A stretch of 64,000 bases of DNA from Hofstenia miamia (Eukaryota; Xenacoelomorpha; Acoela; Hofsteniidae). Shown piece by piece: positions 56,180-64,000 of the stretch. The notes beneath the pieces are model-generated. The model was not told the DNA's origin and did not search any database. It saw only the letters and a list, made by a program, of their open reading frames with translations. Position 1 is the stretch's first letter; every line of letters starts with the position of its first letter. The translations under genes and the position numbers were made by a program. The DNA lies in the NCBI GenBank assembly GCA_900660155.1, contig CABFPE010000171.1:1038380-1102379 (forward strand). Direction: 5' to 3'.

Positions 56180-56384
56180 ATTTCTCGGGTTCCACTAGGG
56201 CAAAAGTACAAAGGTCATAACTTGAATTAAAAGTCGCAGATTTCAAATTTTCCAGACTGCAAATAAACTGCCATGATCTATAGTAAGTGCGTATGAAGTC
56301 ATTTTGAAATCCATTGCATTGTTCAAAAATTAGAGCTATTTAAAATCCTTAAAGTAAGTTTGAGACACCCTGTATTATCGGTTT
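56180..56384 (-). mobile_element. Possible mariner terminal fragment
   Basis: On the minus strand this begins ACAGGGTGTCTCAAACTTAC, the kind of terminus (ACAGGGTGTCCC) typical of insect mariner elements. About 200 bp of AT-rich sequence follow, with no transposase. The opposite end was not found. Confidence 0.4.
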
Positions 56385-57416
56385 TGTAAATATATGGCAA
56401 ATTTTGTAAATGCTGTGAATGCGTAATATCTATGTAAACTATTTACCTATTTTTTATGGAATGAATTTGCAGTGATCTTAAAAAAATTTAAATAGAGGAA
56501 TCCAAGTATTGTTAAAAATTAAAGAACCTGCTATCGACGTAAGCATACGAAAACACGGGGATAAGAGGACAAGTGTCTATTTCACTTTGTGTACTTTTAC
56601 TTAAAGAAGAAATTTTAAATCCTATACTTATGATTTTGAATAATTGCTTTAGTAGTACTTGCTGCCTTAATAAGTCAAAACAGTAGCAAAACAAACTCGG
56701 CATGACCTATTTATCCTAAAAATACATTTTATTCCATGCCATTAATAGTGTTGTACGTCTCGTTAGCAGTGTTGAACCTTATATATTCGTGGGCTTCATT
56801 CCAGTCTTAGGCCAAGAATTATGTTCAGGGAATTCAGTGAACCTTACGAGGCCACTACTATATATTGTAACTGGATCATGGCGTAATATATTTTTATGAT
56901 AGAGTTGCACAATGCAACAAATTTACTATCGTCTGACTAGTATTGTCAAGCTACTATTGCTTATATTTTCTCTCTAAGCTAACAATGTTGATATATACTG
57001 GGATGCTATGCAATAACCTTACTCACAAACAACAAAAATAGAGAATGTAATTTTTTGTTTATTAAGGGACGCGAATGCTGTTTTTAAAGGATATTATTAG
57101 AAAAAAATTTACAGGATTTCCATTTCCGGCATTAAACTACGCAATAGTTAATTTTCACTTTGTTATTATATTATTTCGTAGATTAATTTGCAAAATCAGA
57201 GTGATGTATAGTTCAAATTGTTCATAAGCGATTCCTTCCATTTCTTTGAAAATATCAAAATAGCAAATGTAGATTTCTCTGGAACTCTTTCCCAGAAATG
57301 TAGTAATTTACACTTCCGCATTTTTTCTTTTAGTTTCAATTTATAGTACTTCTGATCTACTAAATGAAAAATAAAATATAAAAGACTATGCTAACTAAAA
57401 AGCAACATCCTATATA
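56385..57416. other. Non-coding stretch
   Basis: No supported gene; one 63-codon minus-strand frame (56512-56703) without features. Confidence 0.55.
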
Positions 57417-57418
57417 TA

Positions 57419-58811
57419 CAATCCTGGCCGGTAAATTAGAATAATGTCAAATTCCATTGACAAAAATGGTAATTTAGGTTTGTATGTCAGAATGAATGTC
57501 GTACTTTATTCGTCTATTAATGTTGTTGGCCATGAGTGCTTTCATTAGGATAGCATAGTCGAATTTGAATTTTTGAATGATCGATTTTCATATAATAGAG
57601 ATACGAACACTGCATTCAGTCATTCATAATGGGTCGAAGGAGACGCGTTTCTGCTGATGTTGTTTCGTGTATGGTGAACATGAGACAGCAAGGTATCACA
57701 CAGATTGAAATTTCACGCCTTACTGGAGTGTCTCAGTTTTTGGTTCAAAAGTGTTTAGCCAAATATGATGTCACCGGTTTCCGTGAATGCGGAAAATCTC
57801 CCGGTAGACCACATGCTACAACAAGCCGTTCAGACAAGTTGATGAAAAGAATTGTCCAAGTGAATCCGACAGCATCTTCTAAATTCATTAAATCTCAGCT
57901 ACTCGAGACTGTGGTTGTAAGTGATAGAACTAGTCGTCGAAGGCTTCAATGTGAAATTGGACTTCGTTCCTACCACCCTGCCACAACTCTAAGAATGTTA
58001 AGGAAGAATGTGACTGAAAAGCTGACGCTTGCCAAGAGCTATAGTCACTGGACAACTGATCAGTGGCAGAGGTTTTTGTTTTTAAAGAGATTCTTATCAA
58101 ACAATTTTACTGTTTTTTAAGTAGTGTCTGAAGACCAGTGGGCGAGCGATACAACCCCAGATTCACCGTACTCCGAGTAAAGCAGTCCTCTTCTAAAATG
58201 ATATGTAGTTGTATCTCAGGATCCGGACGAGGTGGATTATGGTTTCTCCCGACCAACTCAACGATAACCATCAGTGCATCAACGTATAGGGAGATAATTC
58301 AGGAGAAGGCTCCACAATGGATGGAGATACTCGAGTGCGATGTGTTTCAACACGATGGTGCCCCGGCGCATACTACAAAATCGGTCACGGCCTGGTTAGA
58401 ATGAAATGGTGTTGGAGTTCTGGAAGTTCTCCAGACCTTAACCCGATCGACAATTGTTGAGCTGTTGTCAAGAAAATGGTAGCAGAACTGAAAGAAACCT
58501 CTCTCACAAATCTGAAAAGTAAGATCACACATGCGTGGTGCACCGAAATCACACCTGAACACCTGAGTACTGCAAAATTCTCGTCGACTCCTTGCCTAGG
58601 AGATTGGGAGTAGTTTTATCAACAAGAGGTGAGCCAACTAAATATTGACTGAATGAATAACCGAGATTATTTTTACTCTGATGTAACTGAGGAATTGATA
58701 TGTGCAAACTGTTTCCAAAAAAACAATAAATATCTGGGATATGTTGTTATTTTCTGATATGTTATATGTAATCATATTTTGTAATATAATTATTCTAATT
58801 TATTGGCCAAC

Positions 58812-58815
<4 letters not shown>
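57419..58815 (+). mobile_element. Tc1-type DNA transposon with TIRs and TA target duplication
   Basis: The left end CAATCCTGGCCGGTAAATTA (57419 on) and the reverse complement of the right end, TAATGTTGGCCAATAAATTA (from 58815), match at 22 of the first 27 positions, both continuing GAATAAT. TA dinucleotides flank the element (57417-57418 and 58816-58817). About 1.4 kb, with one transposase gene between. The right TA is the start of a TA microsatellite. The transposase is broken, so the copy is inactive. Confidence 0.85.
57629..58615 (+). pseudogene. Tc1-type transposase, broken
   Basis: From ATG 57629 the first 163 codons hold the paired-type helix-turn-helix DNA-binding part (MRQQGITQIEISRLTGVSQ and GRPHATTSRSDKLM) and the family block SYSHWTTDQWQRFLF. 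The block that should follow, FSDES with the first catalytic Asp, is lost where the frame ends at 58117. The next frame (58138-58404) has GSGRGGLWFLPTN and FQHDGAPAHTT, with the second catalytic Asp. A third frame has SPDLNPIDN, where family members usually have NPIEN, so the third catalytic residue is Asp or a mutated Glu; an in-frame stop follows almost at once. The C-terminal end runs to about 58615. Two or more frame changes and one or more stops. Confidence 0.8.

Positions 58816-58850
<35 letters not shown>
58816..58850. repeat. (TA)n microsatellite next to the Tc1 element
   Basis: TA run that begins at the right target duplication of the Tc1 element. Tc1 elements insert at TA, so the run is probably the target. 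Confidence 0.85.
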
Positions 58851-58856
58851 TATATA

Positions 58857-58890
58857 CAGTATGCAACAAAATAAATTGGACACACTCTTA
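58857..58890 (+). mobile_element. Possible terminus of another Tc1-type element
   Basis: CAGTATGCAACAAAATAAAT followed by TGGACACAC, right after a TA, resembles a Tc1 TIR (CAGT----CAAAA-AATTGGACACAC). No transposase or partner end is visible downstream before the hAT-like element. Confidence 0.35.
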
Positions 58891-59079
58891 AACTACAAAA
58901 ACGTTCTTAATTTCCTTATTTTTTCTATCGCCTTCATCAATTTCTTGAGGTCATGCACGTTCACTCGAATAAATTAAAATATTTTAAGCATTTTATGATA
59001 AACCTGTAACAATAAATCTGAGGGGCATTGCAGATAAAACAAGTGTGCCTCGTATAACTGCTGCTTATGCGGTCAGCAA

Positions 59080-59249
59080 GTTCAAGGGATATGATAACTC
59101 TGACCATGTTAAGCGATCCGATAATCTATCAATGCCACAGAGATGGGCATCGGGTACCCGACCCGACATCGGGTCGGGTTCGGGTACAATCATTTGGATT
59201 CTGTTCGGGGCGGNNNNNNNNNNNNNNNNNNNNNNNNNNNNNNNNNNNN
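59080..59249. repeat. Contig overlap and 36-bp gap at the hAT-like left end
   Basis: Bases from 59080 (GTTCAAGGGATATGATAACT) are repeated from 59250 after an N run at 59214-59249. The two versions agree up to the CGGGT repeats of the hAT-like end and then differ, so the repeat tract probably caused the contig break. The left end at 59138 is the same end as the one at 59308. Confidence 0.8.
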
Positions 59250-59307
59250 GTTCAAGGGATATGATAACTCTGACCATGTTAAGCGATCCGATAATCTATC
59301 AATGCCA

Positions 59308-60007
59308 CAGAGATGGGCATCGGGTACCCGACCCGACTTCGGGTATCGAGTCGGGTTGGGCTCGGAAACAATAATTTGGATTCGTGTCGGGTACGCTAAT
59401 GGAGCAGGTTTTGTCGGGTATGATAAATTGGATGAACTGCAGTGTTATTTTTAAGCTAATGACGATATCTTAAATTATTTTAGGCGTCCTTTAGTCTCGC
59501 AAATATAAGCAGCCTACATCATCACGGTACAAGGGAAATGCATAATACTGGTAGGTTAATAGTCCTTCATGTCATTGGCCCTACTAATGACGTTTAAAAC
59601 CCGATTCACTAGAGATTGTTTTGGAACAGGTTTTTACAACATAAGTTCTTTAATTAGGTTTAATTTTTTTACTTTCTGTTACATTAAATACATTCACCAT
59701 GTGAATGGACATTTCCTCGAATTCTTGAATGATTCATTTTGCATGTAATTGTTGTTTTTCAAAAACAAAAACAATCTGTAATGGAGTCATGGTTCCATTT
59801 TTATCAACTGGCAGTCAAAACATCATCTGCATCAAAAAACGCTCTCATGTGTTGCAAACCTTAAAGATGTGTATAAGAGAATTCCCTGCTAAAATAGACT
59901 TCGGGTCATGTCGGGGAAATGAATTGATAGTCGGGTCGCCTTAGGTTGATCAAATTGTGTTTTAGGTTCAGGTCGGGTGCAGTTCTTTTATTGAATGCCC
60001 ACCACTG
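59308..60007. mobile_element. Non-autonomous hAT-like element with CGGGT-rich ends
   Basis: The left end CAGAGATGGGCA (59308-59319) and the reverse complement of the right end, CAGTGGTGGGCA (59996-60007), match at 10 of 12 positions and have the CAG-G-TGGGCA form common in hAT elements. Inside both ends lie short GC-rich words: GGTACCCGACCCG and GTCGGGT near the left end, GGTCGGGT twice near the right. The flanking octamers CAATGCCA and CAAGGACC match at only 5 of 8, so the target duplication is degraded or absent. About 700 bp, with no transposase frame (59729-59944 has no recognisable domain). Confidence 0.7.
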
Positions 60008-60015
60008 CAAGGACC

Positions 60016-60981
60016 TAGCGATAATATCGGTATCGCTAATTGTACTCGTCTGTGCTCAACCTATTTTTGCACGGAAGCTTGAAAATTACAAATGATTTTG
60101 GCAATTTATCATTATTATTTCACTTTCTAAATGCTAGTTATTCATTATTCTTCCAAATATTGGCGCATTTTCTCGAAAACTCTGAAATTGATATTTTTAT
60201 AATTATTTTAAGTATGAAAATGAGGCAGTAATTGTCACTTGTTATTTAAAAAAATGAAAATATAATTATTTAAAATATAATCAAGTTGTCAATCTTCACT
60301 ACTTTAATTTACATTAAATTTTCACTTTTTAGTGATATGATGTAATTAGTGAATTTTAAGAGCAAATAGTGCATGCCCTGATAAATATCTTCTAATGAGA
60401 ATATTGTCTTACCGCAATTCAGTTTGCAACTGAGTAGTTTACTTTATTCCATTCTCCACAGCAGCTTGGAAGCATGTAAGTAGCTAAATTATAATGTTCA
60501 CATACTTACAATATCCAAAGTCTCCTAATATATTATATATATAATATCAATGAGAAGCACTTGTCATATTTAATACAAAACATTACATAATATTCCTTGT
60601 ATATATTCACATTTTACGATTTAAATCAACTAGTCAATGCATTGCTATTGTAATCTATCTACATTTTGAGTTTCATGTAACTGAAAAAATTATTTCACTT
60701 TATCACATAATTAAGTGTGCTAAAAAATGTGGTCTCACACAGCTTCAACATTCAAATATCATGTGGTTAGATGAGAACACTCCACGAGAGCAATTGCAGA
60801 TTATTTACATATTGGGCTTTCTTCATTGTCATCCAGATGTAAACATTTAGCTCGTAAGTGATCAACAATGAAAAGAATTGACCCAATGATCAAGGCCATA
60901 TTACTAAAATGTCACCAAGCATCAGTCAAGGTTGTATGCCTGAAGCTGAAACTCTTAGTTTACAGATTACTCAACAATTAC

Positions 60982-61021
<40 letters not shown>

Positions 61022-61939
61022 NTGAAAAAACTCTACTCAACGCAGTATTTATTTAACCCTAATCCTCACAACCTTTTTGTGGTTTCACAATGGGGATAAA
61101 AACACCCCAGGTTTATTTTTGATATTGTAATGCTATTGTCATGAAGTTTGGCACAAAGGTACAATGGGATAAAAAGTTTGAAAAAATTCCAAAAAAAGAT
61201 TTTTATCCAGAAATTTTTGGTAAAAATGCCAAGAGATGTCTTATGTCAAAATGGTTATACTTTTGGGCAACTACGGTGTAGTAATAACTTAAGGCATTTT
61301 AATTTGTAGAGATTGTGCGCACACTAGTAATGTGTGGGTAGCAGTACTACCACCGATTTTTTCTATCTGGTGCGGAAGTGTACTAGCTTTATATATATAT
61401 ATATATATATATATTAACATTTGAAAAAACGGGTTTTGCTGAATCACAAAAAAAACGTCAGCAATTTCATAAAATTTTCTACAAAATATCAAAATTTACT
61501 GACAATTTTCTATTATAATGTTGCGTAATCAAATCACAGTATATTAGATCTTCCCGGTATGCTGTGATATCGATGCAACCATAATCGGTGTAATTTATTG
61601 TGGATGGTCTGTCAAACCCTATAGTGCAATGCACAATCTTCACAGCTTCTGGAATGAATACAACAGACATGTTCAGCATGATTGACTTCTTTGAAATCAA
61701 AACCTGCAACTTGTGAGATCTAACCTTTTTGATATTGTAAGTCATAGTCGATACTGTCAGGAGCAATGTGCGCTGAAGTAGTCAATTCTATGCAATCTCG
61801 AATAGATGCTTCTCTTACAGCTTGTGCGATGTGTGTACTCGTATTTTCTCCATGCAGTTTACTCATATAGTGCAATCGGACTTTGGTTTTATTACTGATA
61901 TTCGATGAATGGGAAAATTTGATCCAAAGCGAAATAAGC
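60016..61939. other. Non-coding stretch with two TA microsatellites and a single N
   Basis: TA runs lie at about 60984-61021 (ending in a single N at 61022, so a contig join in the microsatellite) and 61390-61414. Short frames on both strands, including 61289-61492 and 61479-61766 minus, show no recognisable domain. Confidence 0.55.
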
Positions 61940-62190
61940 CATGAATAATGGCAATTGGTGATTTCTTCCACTTTGGAAACAGTGGCATTATCAACCAAAA
62001 CAATAAACCATGGTTTGATAATTCTATGAAGAAATTTATCAAACAAAGAACAACAGCTCTACAAAGTGGAAATTTATATGATTATAAAAATCGCCGAAAC
62101 CGAAATACTAAACTAATACATATAAACCAATGCAGTTTTACCAAGTTCAATTGGTATATTGATGTCATCAGGAGGATCAAACCAAGAGTC
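61940..62190 (+). pseudogene. Possible LINE ORF2 linker fragment, opposite strand to the next LINE
   Basis: Plus-strand frame with NNKPWFDNSMKKFIKQRTTA and YKNRRNRNTKLI, close to the linker between endonuclease and RT in Jockey/CR1-like LINEs (KPW---ELK-LIK-R--A ... Y---RN----I). Neither the endonuclease nor the RT is recognisable around it. It runs opposite to the LINE at 62300-64000, so it would be a separate insertion. Confidence 0.4.
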
Positions 62191-62304
62191 TAGTAAAGAA
62201 ATTATTGAAAATGACCGCTTGTTTCGTTTATAATTTAAGGATAGACGGCTTTTGTTTTAAGCGACATTACGTTTGATCCTGTATTTCGTGTTTGGTCAAT
62301 GATC

Positions 62305-63260
62305 TTATCTGTTTCTGAGCAAGGTGAAAGTCATCTTTTTAATTTTCCTTTGAATCCTATTCTTTTTTGCATTATTGCCATATTTAATAGCATTTTGTTT
62401 GCTTCTAAAAAGTTTCCTAAGTTCATTAGAATCCACAACCCTATCATTGAGTACAGATTTCTGACTTTGCTTCTTGATGCGATAAGTTTCTAAAAGAAAT
62501 TCAATGTAGTATTCAGTATAAATAGTTGCATTATCCAATTATCATCTTTTATAAAAATTGCCTGTCAGTGGTTTCCAGAAAATATTGTAACATTTCTTGA
62601 TTTATATAGTTTGGAGAATCAAATTGATCTGAGACGTCTAGCTTTGACACATGATAGTGGCGTTTGTTCTAGTATTATACTTATTATACGTTTTGTCAAT
62701 CTCTCCAATAGGTATTTCTTCAGTGACATTATAAAGCTGTTCGTCTATTACATAGGAAACGTCTAATTTATTGCGATATGGGGAAAAGGTGTGAAAATCA
62801 ACCAAGTTAGCGTATCCAAATTCCTTAAGTGCGCTTATTTTGCCATTAGATTTGTTAGCATCGCCAACAAAAACAACAAATGCCTTTGGCATCATAACTT
62901 GGATTGACTTCATTAATAATCGTATCATCCGTTGAGTTTTGTTATCTTTACACTAAGGCCGCATGACACATTAGAAATAACCACAATTTGCTGGGCAGAT
63001 ACACAGGCCTACAACTTATTGCTAGAAGTTCAAGGTTAGGGTCTGAGTTACGCTCGACAACTTTAGGCTCGTTCACACACCACTGTCTACTTATATAAGT
63101 TATTATGCCGCAACCACCAGTTTCTTCAAATTTGGCTAAATCCCTATCCAACCTTTTCATATAATAGTTATCAATTTGAAACATGACATCGGATAAATTA
63201 CTTTTCAATTTACTCTCCTGAATGCAAAATATGTCATACCCAAAAGCATAGACAGCAGCT
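62305..63260 (-). pseudogene. LINE endonuclease and linker, broken
   Basis: Reading inward from 63260: YDIFCIQESKLKSNLSDVM (endonuclease block with the metal-binding Glu), NYYMKRLDRD and ETGGCGIITY (the GY--R-DR---GGG pattern), then in a second frame VVFVGDANKSN (the GDFN block, with Asp kept and Phe-Asn changed) and RNKLDVSYVID (LD block). A linker follows with YYIEFLLETYRIKKQS and LRKLFRSKQNAI. There is one frame change near 62930-62950 and another before the linker. A typical APE-type endonuclease remnant. Confidence 0.65.
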
Positions 63261-63427
63261 TATAATTCAATGTGCTTAATTTTATGCCATATTTATGTTG
63301 TGACTAAAATTGCCCGGTATAGTTTGTTACGTACTTTTACAGTTCTGTTGAACACATTTGCGTTTTCAATTGCATAGATTCGTTTCCCAAGTTTACTTTT
63401 TTATTTTCATTATAAAGTTCAAAATTC

Positions 63428-63727
63428 TTAATCTTTAAAAACTTTCCTATCAGCGCCATTATCAAAATGCTGTTTCCTTTTAGCTAGTACTTTATTCATC
63501 TTATACTTGTAGTCCTTCACTCGCTTGGGCGCTTTTGAAAGTAATTTGCGTACATCCCATGTATCAGTTAACTTGACCAAAACCGGACGTGGGTTTGCCC
63601 TGCTGGCATCATATTTTCCCGCTTTCTCATATCTTTTATCTTCATCTATATATGAAAAAATATCCTTTACACTATTCATTTCTGAACATAAGCGCTTTTT
63701 GTACTTGTCTTCAGTGGCCTCAGACAA
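63428..63727 (-). pseudogene. LINE ORF1, RRM-like part
   Basis: 99 codons with AGKYDASRANPRPVLVKLTD and WDVRKLLSKAPKRVKDYKY, matching the R-GK----RPVLVKL---WD-RKLLS-A core of LINE ORF1 proteins. It ends VFKD and a stop. Upstream (63890-64000) the translation CTGFDKKSLKVMDVIR followed by LLVCNSCNSNG fits the last ligands of an N-terminal zinc finger of the PHD-like type found in CR1-group ORF1. A frame change and a stop lie between the two parts. Confidence 0.6.
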
Positions 63728-64000
63728 ATCTTTAAGTATAACGTTGTTAAAATATATTTAGCATAGTATTTTGATTGTTCAACCTCGTCCATAACTTAAA
63801 GCAAAATTGCTCTAGGTCTTTTCTATTATATCGATTCTTTTTGTTACATCGGTAAAATGCACGGTATTGGAATACTTTCTTCCAGCATTAAAGAGAAAAT
63901 TTTCTTTATGTCCATTAGAATTACATGAATTACACACCAGTAGTAAATTTCCTCGAATAACATCCATTACTTTTAAGCTTTTCTTGTCAAATCCTGTACA

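Larger units (their letters stand above)
62300..64000 (-). mobile_element. LINE, 5' part, running off the window
   Basis: Minus-strand LINE with ORF1 and the ORF2 endonuclease. Order from the window edge inward: zinc-finger part of ORF1, RRM-like part of ORF1, endonuclease, linker. No RT is recognisable beyond about 62300, so it is truncated or interrupted. It is a different family from the LINE at 8.6-13.6 kb, judging by the wording of the same blocks. Several frame changes make it inactive. Confidence 0.65.

Noticed and set aside
61065-61200. GGGGATAAAAACACCCC resembling the outer part of the 15.5-kb inverted repeat
   Set aside because: Similarity limited to about 20 bp; the following blocks of the repeat are absent.
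1-64000. CRISPR arrays, operons, rRNA and tRNA genes
   Set aside because: No regularly spaced repeats with unique spacers, no cloverleaf candidates and no rRNA-like stretches were seen; the content is eukaryotic.

Overview
This is an AT-rich eukaryotic scaffold, roughly 70 percent A+T by eye, made of transposon debris and non-coding DNA. I found no complete host gene. The mix of elements (a mariner with the WGYLKS-type C-terminus, a Tc1 element, hAT MITEs, CR1/L2/Jockey-type LINEs with a zinc-finger and RRM-like ORF1, and gypsy elements with a probable tRNA-Arg primer site) suggests an invertebrate, most likely an arthropod. That is inference from element families, not from a marker gene.

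Layout. 1-2430: non-coding, with a false 99-bp duplication around a single N. 2440-4130: a decayed mariner and a LINE RT remnant. 4880-5900: a decayed gypsy remnant on the minus strand. 8617-13660: a CR1/L2-like LINE on the minus strand between two TA microsatellites, with its 5' half present three times because contig ends were not merged. 13661-24527: mostly non-coding, with a 0.4-kb-arm inverted repeat (15504-17256) and an exact 1,339-bp false duplication (20333-23011). 26210-26444: a hAT MITE with a perfect 8-bp target duplication. 27060-27308: a transposase tail. 28262-28326: a CCGATC cluster. 31684-32020: a contig overlap containing a stray gypsy fragment.

35371-50525 is a gypsy-type LTR retrotransposon fossil with TG...CA LTRs and a 4-bp target duplication. 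It has gag, protease and RT/RNase H/integrase, then about 4 kb of accessory reading frames that do not look like an envelope gene. Part of pol appears twice around a 1,000-N gap. 54189-55083: a diverged tandem module ending in CCGGTTAA clusters. 55520-56075: another LINE remnant. 57419-58815: a Tc1 element with recognisable TIRs and TA target duplications. 59308-60007: a second hAT-like non-autonomous element with CGGGT-rich ends. 62300-64000: another LINE on the minus strand, running off the window.

Two points stand out. In the LINE at 8.6-12.2 kb, ORF2 follows ORF1 in the same frame after a single UGA in the read-through-prone context UGA CUA G, and its conserved N-terminus has no AUG. The gypsy element carries a peptide-repeat region and large lysine-rich, non-envelope accessory frames after integrase that I do not recognise. 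A practical warning: nearly every single-N or short-N join is flanked by repeated sequence, so several apparent duplications here are assembly artefacts.
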